Shown here one piece after another: positions 1 through 8,700 of a DNA stretch of 64,000 nt; positions within the stretch are counted from its first letter, which is position 1; every line of letters begins with the position of its first letter. Origin of the DNA: Candidatus Zixiibacteriota bacterium (lineage in GTDB: Bacteria > Zixibacteria > MSB-5A5 > GN15 > FEB-12). The notes below the pieces were generated by a model. That model was not told the origin of the DNA, did not search any database, and saw only the letters and a program-made list of their open reading frames with translations. The stretch is from assembly GCA_029860345.1 (NCBI GenBank), contig JAOUBJ010000004.1:266943-330942 (forward strand), written 5' to 3'. Both the position numbers and the translations under genes were made by a program.

Positions 1-206
1 AAATTGTTGATAACATGTGGGCTGATTCGTTGTTGAATATCAGGTCTGTTATGCTATATGGATTTAGCGACAACCTGCAGGGCTGAAATTGTGGAACAAA
101 ATGTTGAAATCTAATCGCGGCAATACTGTGCTGTCCGTCAATTCGAACTGGGGCAACCGATTGATTAGCGGCCGTGATGTGGATAGATCAGGGAGGTAGC
201 CAGAAC

Positions 207-1571
207 ATGCAAACGGAAATAGCCAATTCAAAGCAGTGGCGAGACTGCCTCAGTTACATGTCACGACGCATGAAAGAGCAGTCTTTCAACACCTGGCTCA
301 AGCAGACGACCGGAGCACCGCTTGAGAATGGTGAATTCGTGCTAAGCGTACCCAATCAGTTTGTAGCTGACTGGATCAGCGGTCACTTTAGCGAGTTGAT
401 CACGGAAGCTTTCTATGAGGTCCTGGGGCAACCTTATGCCGTGCGATATGCCATAAATGAAAACGGTGGCTCGGAGCATCAGGTGGCTATTGAATTTGAA
501 AAAGCAAAAGCCACCGCAGAAACGACCCGCCCGGTCAAGAGTGGTGATACTCCGCACCTGTCACAAAGATATCGCTTCAATTCTTTCGTGGTGGGTGATT
601 TTAACCAGATGGCTCACGCGGCATCGATGGCTGTTGCCGATGCTCCCGGGATTACTCGCTACAATCCGCTATTCATTTATGGCGGTACCGGGTTGGGAAA
701 GACGCATCTGCTTCAGTCTATAGGTCATCGTATTGTGGAGTTGTTTCCCAACAAGAGAGTGGTGTACGCCACCTCGGAGAAATTCACATCCGATTTTATC
801 ACGTCTATCTCCGAGGGAGCTGTCTCTCAGTTTACTCGGATGTATCGCGAGGTGGACGCCCTACTGATTGACGATATTCAGTTCCTAACCGGTAAGGAAT
901 CGACCCAGGAGCAGTTCTTTCACACTTTCAATTCTCTTTACCATTACGGCAAGCAGATAGTCCTTACCTCCGATCGTCCCCCGCGCGAAATCAAGGACCT
1001 TGAAGAACGGCTACTCTCCCGCTTTTCGTGGGGTTTGGTGACCGATCTTCAGGCGCCCGATCTTGAAAACCGTATGGCTATTTTGTACAAGAAGCTGACT
1101 TCCGAGGGGATATCTCTACCCGATGATGTTATTCGACTGGTCGCCGATACCGTCACCACCAACATTCGAGAACTTGAAGGCACTTTGATCCGGCTGGTAG
1201 CTTATGCATCACTCAAAAAAACCTCTGTCGATTTGTCGATGGCTCGCAAGCTTCTTTCTGACACATTCACCAGGCAGAAGAAACAGCTTACTATAGGCGC
1301 CATCCAGAAGACGACGGCCGATCATTTTGATATCGACCCCACCATGATGAAGGCCAAGAAAAAGACATCACACATCGCCCTGGCCCGACAAGTAGCCATG
1401 TATCTGGCCAGGTCGCTGACTGACAGTTCGCTTAAGGTGATTGGTGGTGAATTCGGCGGGCGGGACCACTCAACGGTTATTCACGCTTGCGATTTAATCT
1501 CGAAAAAAATGGCTGTGGAGCCTACATTTCGTGAGCGTATCGACCAAATTTCAGCATCATTGCTCTATTGA
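207..1571 (+). CDS. dnaA: Chromosomal replication initiator protein DnaA
   Basis: DnaA is the AAA+ ATPase that binds DnaA boxes and melts the origin. The 454-residue protein has an N-terminal domain I (WRDCLSYMSRRMKEQSFNTW region), a short linker, and a P-loop GGTGLGKT at residues 159-166. Walker B LLIDDIQF lies at 219-226. The C-terminal DNA-binding domain carries the family signature GGRDHSTVIHA. The frame is open upstream to an ATG at 174. I chose the ATG at 207 because a strong GGGAGG ribosome site (191-196) lies ten bases before it and the protein then begins where domain I normally does. dnaN and recF follow in the standard order. Confidence 0.97.
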   Translation: MQTEIANSKQWRDCLSYMSRRMKEQSFNTWLKQTTGAPLENGEFVLSVPNQFVADWISGHFSELITEAFYEVLGQPYAVRYAINENGGSEHQVAIEFEKAKATAETTRPVKSGDTPHLSQRYRFNSFVVGDFNQMAHAASMAVADAPGITRYNPLFIYGGTGLGKTHLLQSIGHRIVELFPNKRVVYATSEKFTSDFITSISEGAVSQFTRMYREVDALLIDDIQFLTGKESTQEQFFHTFNSLYHYGKQIVLTSDRPPREIKDLEERLLSRFSWGLVTDLQAPDLENRMAILYKKLTSEGISLPDDVIRLVADTVTTNIRELEGTLIRLVAYASLKKTSVDLSMARKLLSDTFTRQKKQLTIGAIQKTTADHFDIDPTMMKAKKKTSHIALARQVAMYLARSLTDSSLKVIGGEFGGRDHSTVIHACDLISKKMAVEPTFRERIDQISASLLY

Positions 1572-1842
1572 TAAGGTGTGGACTGTACTGTGTGTAAGAT
1601 GTTAGGTTTTGTTTTTGGCTTGAGTTGTGTGGAAAAGGTGTTGTGTTGTGGATGGAATGGTGGTAGGTTTGAGGATAAGTGAGGGTCACCCTAAGTGTCT
1701 AAACGCCCAGCTTATACGAAGTAAAAAAAGACGCTAAATGACAGCTGTGAACATTTTAACAGACCTTATTAATACTATTAGTTTGAGATATACTGGATTG
1801 TTTTAAGGATAAGTTGAGGATAACCTGACGGAGAGACATGAA
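1572..1842. other. Putative origin of replication (oriC) between dnaA and dnaN
   Basis: This 271-base gap has DnaA-box-like sites (consensus TGTGNATAA on this strand). TGAGGATAA occurs at 1670-1678 and 1815-1823, each with one mismatch. TAAGGATAA at 1804-1812 and TGTGGATGG at 1647-1655 each have two. A one-mismatch site TGTTGATAA also lies upstream of dnaA at 5-13. An AT-rich stretch at about 1756-1806 could be the unwinding element. The dnaA-dnaN location is common for bacterial origins. No perfect box is present, so the call rests on clustering and position. Confidence 0.6.
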
Positions 1843-2955
1843 ATGAAGTTCTCGTTGCCCAAGTCTAAACTTACGAATTATCTGCAGCATATACTTCAGG
1901 TAGTACCAAGTAAATCTACTTTGCCGATTCTCACCAATGTGCTGATTGAGGCTTTGGAGAATAAACTGAAAATATCGGCGACCGATCTGGATGTTTCAAT
2001 TACCGCCTCACTGGAGTGTAAGGTGAGCCGAAAGGGGTCAGCCTCTATTCCAGCCAAGATACTTTTCGATATCGTTAAGGAAGTTCCTGAATCGGAGATA
2101 GTGTTTGAGACTACCGGGTCACGCATGGAAATCAAAATACCGAACGGGTCCTATAAGATAGCTACCGTGGCGGCTGAAGATTTTCCAAAATTACCTGCGG
2201 TCAATACCAAAAAAGAGATCAAAATCGAGGGGGCCGGCCTGGTGAAGATGATTCGTAAGGTATCATTTGCCTGTTCCGATGATGAGACCCGCCCGGCCCT
2301 GAACGGTGTACTCTGGCAGACCCAAAGCGAACGGATGCAGATGGTGGCTACCGACGGGCATCGCCTGGCACGTATGTCTATCGAAAATACAAAACTGCGC
2401 GGAATAAACGAAGATGTGATCATTCCGCCAAAAGTACTCAACCTAATTCCGAAGTTTCTTGAAAATGAAACGCGGGAGATCGGGATTATTTTTGGTGAGA
2501 ACAATATCATTTTCAACCTTGGTGATATCATCTTAACATCGCGGCTTATCGAGGGCCCCTACCCGAACTTCGAACAGGTTATTCCAACTGTTAACGATAA
2601 GAAACTGGTAGTATCCAAAGATGAACTGGCCGGCGCCGTGCGTCGGGTATCGATTCTATCAAACGTTCTGACGCACCAGGTTAGGTTTTCCGTCAAGTCC
2701 GGACGGCTGACTTTATCTACGACCAACGCTGATGTGGGTGGCGAGGGTATTGAAGAGTTGGATTGCGAGTACAACGGCGAGAACATTGAAATGGGATATA
2801 ACGCTACATACGTGACCGAAATACTCGGAAAAATGGAAGGTGAAGAGGTGATTTTCGAATTATCGACGCCGGTGGCGGCTGGGGTAATATATGCTCCATC
2901 AATACCACGCAACGATTATCTCTGTCTCGTAATGCCGTTACGTCTGGCCGAGTAA
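1843..2955 (+). CDS. dnaN: DNA polymerase III subunit beta (sliding clamp)
   Basis: The protein forms the ring that tethers DNA polymerase III to DNA. At 370 residues it has the normal clamp length. It starts MKFSLPKSKLTNYLQHILQVVPSK, includes the conserved TRPALNGVLW and TDGHRLA motifs of the middle domain, and ends in VMPLRLAE, the usual clamp C-terminus. The ATG at 1843 follows a GGAGAG ribosome site. An ATG five bases earlier (1838) is out of frame and stops after two codons. It lies between dnaA and recF and just after the proposed origin. Confidence 0.97.
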   Translation: MKFSLPKSKLTNYLQHILQVVPSKSTLPILTNVLIEALENKLKISATDLDVSITASLECKVSRKGSASIPAKILFDIVKEVPESEIVFETTGSRMEIKIPNGSYKIATVAAEDFPKLPAVNTKKEIKIEGAGLVKMIRKVSFACSDDETRPALNGVLWQTQSERMQMVATDGHRLARMSIENTKLRGINEDVIIPPKVLNLIPKFLENETREIGIIFGENNIIFNLGDIILTSRLIEGPYPNFEQVIPTVNDKKLVVSKDELAGAVRRVSILSNVLTHQVRFSVKSGRLTLSTTNADVGGEGIEELDCEYNGENIEMGYNATYVTEILGKMEGEEVIFELSTPVAAGVIYAPSIPRNDYLCLVMPLRLAE

Positions 2956-3012
2956 AGCGGTCGTACCGCCGCAACCACCCACACTCAAGTGAGTATATCG
3001 ACGGTGTAGACC

Positions 3013-4101
3013 ATGCAGATCAAGTCTCTTTCCGTCGTTGGCTTTCGCAATTTCTCCTCTGTTAAGGTAGAGTTCTCAGATGGGGTAAATATCCTCTCGG
3101 GTGATAATGGGTCCGGGAAGACCAACCTTTTGGAAGCAATCCACACCCTCTGTCTTGGTCGCTCCCAGCGAGGCGCCGGTGACCAGGTGCTGTTAGGTTC
3201 GCAGTCGGATGTGTATAGGTTGGAGGGCGAGTTGCAAAACGAAAACGAGATATGTGATGTGACCGCCGCTTACCAACGAGGAGGACGCAAGAAACTGACA
3301 ATTGACGGCCTGTCGGCCCGTCTATCTGAATTGTACGAACATTTCAGTGTTGTCTCGGCCGGGCCGGAGGACAATGGTGTGGTGGCCGACTCACCGTCGG
3401 TGAGACGTGCCTTTTTGGATATCCACCTAAGTCAACTCAGTTTTAGTTATCTTACCGACCTCAGTGACTATCAGCGAGCCTTAGCGCAGAAAAACGCCGC
3501 CTTAAAATCCGAAGGTGACAGTTCACCTTTTGATACTATCATGGTGGCTGTCGGCAGTCGTATCATGCATGCCCGAGCGAGGTTTATCGCCGACGTAAAT
3601 CAACTGGCCTCTGCTTTTTATCGTCGGCTTTCCTCCGGCGAGGAGTTGGCAATTGAGTATCGGCCCTCGGTGTCGTTCGATCAAATACAATCAGATTCCG
3701 AGGCTATTGCGGCGAGCATGAAAGCTCGGTTAGAACAGATGCATAATCGCGAGGCGATCTTACAGACGGCTCTGGTGGGTCCGCACCGGGATGACATGTA
3801 CTTTGGCCTGGCTGATCTTCCGGCCCGCAGTCATGGTTCCCAGGGGCAGTGGCGCTCGATTGCAATCGTGCTCAAACTGGCCGTATTTGATTTATTGAAG
3901 AAGCGACGTGGTCAGACACCTATTCTGCTTTTGGATGAAGTCTTCGCGGAGCTTGATGCCAAACGTTGCGACGCTCTAATCGGTGCATTTGGCGATATGG
4001 GGCAGCTTTTTCTAACCACGGCGGTGACGGCGCCGGATTCACTCAGGCAAAACAGTCGCAACTTTGAAATTGTGGACGGTAAAGTGGAAATGGTCGGTTA
4101 G
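3013..4101 (+). CDS. recF: DNA replication and repair protein RecF
   Basis: RecF is an SMC/ABC-type ATPase that helps load RecA at gapped DNA. The 362-residue protein starts MQIKSLSVVGFRNF, with P-loop GDNGSGKT at residues 30-37. Near the C-terminus it has a signature segment SHGSQGQWRS and Walker B PILLLDEVFAELD. Length and domain order are normal for RecF. The ribosome site is weak. The start is chosen because the family begins with this beta strand. The stop codon lies directly against the ATG of the next gene, which suggests co-transcription. Confidence 0.95.
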   Translation: MQIKSLSVVGFRNFSSVKVEFSDGVNILSGDNGSGKTNLLEAIHTLCLGRSQRGAGDQVLLGSQSDVYRLEGELQNENEICDVTAAYQRGGRKKLTIDGLSARLSELYEHFSVVSAGPEDNGVVADSPSVRRAFLDIHLSQLSFSYLTDLSDYQRALAQKNAALKSEGDSSPFDTIMVAVGSRIMHARARFIADVNQLASAFYRRLSSGEELAIEYRPSVSFDQIQSDSEAIAASMKARLEQMHNREAILQTALVGPHRDDMYFGLADLPARSHGSQGQWRSIAIVLKLAVFDLLKKRRGQTPILLLDEVFAELDAKRCDALIGAFGDMGQLFLTTAVTAPDSLRQNSRNFEIVDGKVEMVG

Positions 4102-4102
4102 G

Positions 4103-5158
4103 ATGCCTCGACTGACGTTAACAAAAATCAGCAAGAGTTTTGGTCGGGTGAAGGTACTGGAGGACATTTCGCTGTCTCTCAAGGACGGTGAACTATTGGT
4201 GTTGTTGGGTCCTTCCGGCTGCGGCAAAACGACCTTGCTTAGAATGATTGCAGGCTTGGAGACAACCGATCAAGGAGAGATCTATCTCGATGAAACACGA
4301 ATAGACGCCATGCGACCTCGAGACCGACAAGTGGCTATGGTGTTTCAGAATTATGCTCTTTATCCCCACATGACCATCGCGAAGAATCTGGCCTTTCCCC
4401 TCAAGATTGCGGGTGTGGACAAGGCCGAGATTGCAGATCGGGTGCTGCGAACGTCCAAGATGCTGGGGTTGTCAGAACGACTGACCGACAAACCTGGCAT
4501 GCTCTCAGGCGGCCAGCGGCAACGGGTGGCACTGGGGCGAGCTATTATTCGAAAGCCACAGTTGTTTCTGTTGGATGAACCGTTATCCAACCTCGATGCC
4601 GATCTAAGGGCACGCATGCGACGCGAGATCGTAGACCTTCAGAAAATGCTCGGTGTCACGACAGTCTATGTCACTCACGACCAAACGGAGGCGTTGACTA
4701 TGGCCGACCGCATTGCCGTGCTGCATGAAGGGAGTTTGCGGCAGGTCGGCACACCTGAGCAACTGTATCGCGATCCGGACTGTCTGGCTGTGGCTGAGTT
4801 TATCGGGCAACCAAAACTGAATGTGATACCCGTTCAAACTCCGGCAGAGTTGGCTCTGTTTGGTTTTTCAAATGAATCCATCGCACTGATGGCCGTTGAG
4901 TCCGGTGTACTACTGGGAATCAGACCGGAATCAATCCGCATTGTCGATGAGGGAAGCCATGAAGGAACCGTGACTGGGTGTGAATACCTGGGCAACCAGT
5001 ACGTGCTTGAAATAGACTACAAGCAATTCAAGTTGACCGCAGCCGGCTGCAAAAAGCCGCTCTCGGCAGGCAACCACGTCCGATTTGATATCGAAAACGC
5101 GCAGGTTCTTGTTTTTGATCAAGAGAACGGCAACCGTTTGAGAGACTCGGGCGGTTGA
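4103..5158 (+). CDS. ABC transporter ATP-binding protein, MalK/UgpC type
   Basis: This is the nucleotide-binding subunit of an import ABC transporter, of the kind that energises sugar or glycerol-phosphate uptake. The 351-residue protein has Walker A GPSGCGKTT (36-44), Q-loop FQNYALYP, signature LSGGQ (134-138), Walker B LFLLDEP (154-160) and a switch histidine in YVTHDQTEA. A C-terminal extension of about 110 residues fits the MalK-type regulatory (TOBE/OB) domain. The frame is open back into recF, but the ATG at 4103, one base after the recF stop, gives the family-standard N-terminus. No permease or binding protein is nearby, so it probably serves transporters encoded elsewhere and the substrate is unknown. 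Confidence 0.9.
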   Translation: MPRLTLTKISKSFGRVKVLEDISLSLKDGELLVLLGPSGCGKTTLLRMIAGLETTDQGEIYLDETRIDAMRPRDRQVAMVFQNYALYPHMTIAKNLAFPLKIAGVDKAEIADRVLRTSKMLGLSERLTDKPGMLSGGQRQRVALGRAIIRKPQLFLLDEPLSNLDADLRARMRREIVDLQKMLGVTTVYVTHDQTEALTMADRIAVLHEGSLRQVGTPEQLYRDPDCLAVAEFIGQPKLNVIPVQTPAELALFGFSNESIALMAVESGVLLGIRPESIRIVDEGSHEGTVTGCEYLGNQYVLEIDYKQFKLTAAGCKKPLSAGNHVRFDIENAQVLVFDQENGNRLRDSGG

Positions 5159-5770
5159 ACACCGCGTCTCCGGTGCCATCGTACTAACCTCTAGTTCAAT
5201 CGGTTATCGTCGAGCGATAGGTCGATCACTTTTAATCTCATTAACTCCGGGTGAGGTTGGCCGACGGTTCACTAGTCCATACGCGACGTGGGTGGATTCA
5301 CTCTTCGTTTGGAGAACGTCACTGTAGCCCCCCTCCTCCGTTTTTCCGACATCCACAAAACCCGCCCGCAAGGCCGTTTTGTTGGCCTTAATCCAAAAAA
5401 CCCCTTGACTATAGGGCAAACCGGCCTTAATTTAACAGAGAATATCAGGTTACGTGTCTATTATACAGTCCGGCGGTCCCTTACCATTCGACGCAGGATA
5501 TGTTCATACCCCTGGTCGGGTCCGACTGGCAAAATGACGGGATGAGGTAATTTATCGAGATATTCGCGTTTTGAATTCCAACATGTTCTATCTACGATGC
5601 AAAAGGAGGAGAGACGTATGAGGTAATCCCACTCCGACCAATGTTTGTCTGCTGACATTGAGCGGGAGTTGTTGAAGGAGAGTAACAAAATTCTTCACAC
5701 TTAGCAGAATTCTATCTAGAGTAGTTTACAGAACCCCTAACTTACTGCACACTTGCAGAGAGGTTACTAC
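5159..5770. other. 612-base leader/intergenic region before the large secreted protein
   Basis: No credible gene is seen here. The region holds a weak promoter-like pair, TTGACT (5405-5410) and TTAATT (5427-5432), spaced by 16 bases. It also holds a strong ribosome-site sequence AAAGGAGG at 5602-5609, followed eight bases later by ATG AGG TAA (5618-5626), a two-codon start-stop frame. The string ATGAGGTAA also occurs at 5542-5550. The true gene start at 5771 has its own site GAGAGG (5758-5763). Confidence 0.5.
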
Positions 5771-8700
5771 ATGCTTAAACTCTCAACTGTTTTCAAAGCC
5801 TTGGCAGCCTGCGCTCTGTTGATGGGTTTTGGACTGGTGGTTATCGGCTCAGATAGCCCGGTGCCAATCCAACCCCTGCCTCAGGGTGACGGCGCCGACT
5901 TTGAACTGAAAGAACAATTGGCCCCGGTGCACGAAGATCCTGAAGAGGATGTGACGCCGGACCAGTCAGTTATCGACCAAAAAGAACTCGAGCTGCTTGA
6001 AATGGCCACTCAGCACAGGTTCGAACTGGACCTGCGCTCGACGCCGATTCAGGTCGAGGCCAAGCAGTACATGCACCCGAGTGCGGAGCTGTTCTTTGAA
6101 GGCTTTAACGACGGCATTCCGCCAACTGGCTGGACCACGATTGTTAACAACGTCCAGACCTGGGCACAGGGCGACTATGCTCCCTATGAGGGACTGTATT
6201 ACGCCACGTGTGAATATGATGCTACCTACTCAGGCAACCAGGACGAGTGGCTGATCAGCCCGTCGCTCAATCTGTCGGGCGGTACCGCCTGGGTGCTTGA
6301 TTTCTGGTGGAATGGTAGTTACTACTGGTCGGTCGATCCTAACGACAACTGCGACCTGACGGTGAAAATCAGCACCGACGGCGGCTCCAACTGGGACGAT
6401 CTCTGGACCGAGCCGACCGACGTTTGGACCAACTGGGAATGGTACAATGCTCAGATTTCGCTGGCCGGTTATCTGGTAGACGGCGTTCAAATCGCCTTTG
6501 TCTACACCGGTTACGACGGCGCCCAGTTCTCGGTTGACGCAATGTCGATCAACGATGCCGCCCCGCCGGTGGGTCGTTGCTGCTACGGCGTCGACATGCT
6601 CGAATGCCTGGATAACACCGAAGGTGAATGTGCCGCTCTGAGTGGTAACTGGACCCTCGGCCTGGACTGCACCACGCCGTGTCCTTCGGTACCGCCGAAC
6701 GACAATCCGGAAAACGCTATCGTAATCGTCGACGGTGAAACCGTCACCGGTTCGACTCAGTCGGCCACTATCGATTGCCCCGGCGTGCTGGATTGGGAAG
6801 CTGTCTGGTATGTGTTTGAGGCTCCATACACTGAAAACGACGTGTATATCAACTACTGCGGCACTCCGCTGGACATTTACACGGTAGGAATTGTCGTCTA
6901 TCCGGAAGTTCTTCCGCTGGACTGCAACTCATATATCATTGCCAACGGCTATGCCTTTAACGACTGTGGTGACGGCACCACCAACCCGGATATGAACTGG
7001 GATCGTCTCCCCGGACCGGCTACTTATCTGTTCCCGGTCTATACCGACGATGGTCTCAAGGGTGGAATGGACTTCTCGTTCGATTTCAGTCTGTCTGAGT
7101 CCGCTCCGCTGCCTCCGGGTGGTTCCTGCGGTGATCCTTATCCGCTCTCACTCGGGTCCGGCGATCTGCCGCACACCGAGAGCGGTCTGCTCACCTGCGG
7201 CATGGGCGATGTCTACAATGCTACCTGTCTGGGTTACTATGATGGCGGTGAAGACTTCATCATGGAACTTACCCTGACCGAAGCAATGGATCTTAAGATC
7301 ACGCTCGATCCGATGGGTCTTACCTACTCAGGTGTGTCGATCTCCGATGCTTGTGGCACCTTCGATCCTTGTATCGACTACTCCACCAGCAGCAGCAGTG
7401 CCCCGCACAGCATTGACGGACTGTCATTGGCTGCTGGTACCTACTACATCATGGTCGACACCTGGCCGTCACCGGCCTGTCTACCGGCCTTCTCATTGAC
7501 CTTCGAAGCGCCGCCGCCGCCACAAGCTGGTGACGACTGCGGCGATCCTTTCGTGGTTAAGTTGCCGGATGATATGGTTGACGATGAGTTCGCCCACACC
7601 AGCTATACCTGTGGCCGCACCGATAACTACGATGCGACCTGTCTGGGTTCCTACGACGGTGGCGAAGACATGATTTACATGCTCGACGTCGGCGCCGAGG
7701 TTACCATTGACCTGACCCTGAGCTCCGGTTCCACCTGGAAGGGTTTCTCGGTCGATGATGAGTGCCCGGACTCTGATAACTCCTGTATCGCCAAGGCCAC
7801 CGCCTCCAGCGGCGACGTCACGATTCTGAATCTGACTCTGGCCGCCGGCTACTACTACATCCAGGTTGATACCTGGCCGTCACCGGATTGTATGCCGGAC
7901 TTCAACCTGTTGATCGCTTTGGCGGGAGAGCCGGAACCCGGCGATGCCTGGCAAGACTGTGAAGCATTGGGCGGCGAAGTTGTCGACCTGGCCTTCACCA
8001 CGGTCGGCTTCACGCCGGACGGTCCCCAGGGTTGCTTGTACTCGCCTAACCGCTGGTACTGTTACACCCCGGATTCCGACGGTCTCGGCTATGTCAAGCT
8101 GTGTGGTTCCAGCTACGATACCAAGCTGGCTGTCTACGACGGACTCGATCCGTACACCGCCGTGATGCTGGGCTGTAACGACGATGCCGACTGTTACAAG
8201 GACCGCTCCTTGCAGTCTGAGATATTGGATATCCCGTTTGTGAAAGACGTTCCGATCCTGATCGAAGTGGGTGGATATTCCAGTGCGACCGGTGCCGGTC
8301 TTCTCAACATAGGCGTTGACACCTGCACACCTCCGGACAATGACAACTGCGAAGGCGTCACCCCGGTCACGTTGCTCCACGGCGCAACAGAGACCTTTAC
8401 GGGTGACAACAGTTGTGCCACCAACCAGTGCGCTTCCTTCCCGGGTCCGCACACCTGGCTGGCATTCACTCTGCCGACGCAGATGGATGTAACTCTGGAT
8501 TACTGCACCAACTCACCGGCCTGGGGTAACGCCTGGTTGAACCTGGCCTATGGTTGCCCGTGCGACAGTTTCACTGCCGCAGGCGCTTATGAGTTCACCT
8601 CATGTGGTGACGGCAACGTCACTATCGTGTATGACGATCTGGCCGCCGGTACTTATTACTATCCGGTAATGAAGGATCCCGGTTATGGTTCAGTTGGTCC

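Noticed and set aside
1-206. Separate gene upstream of dnaA
   Set aside because: No open frame with a ribosome site is seen; only one DnaA-box-like site (5-13) stands out.
5413-5422. AGGGCAAACC, resembling the start of a c-di-GMP-I (GEMM) riboswitch
   Set aside because: The rest of the aptamer, including a GGGACGCAAAGCC-like second half, is absent downstream.
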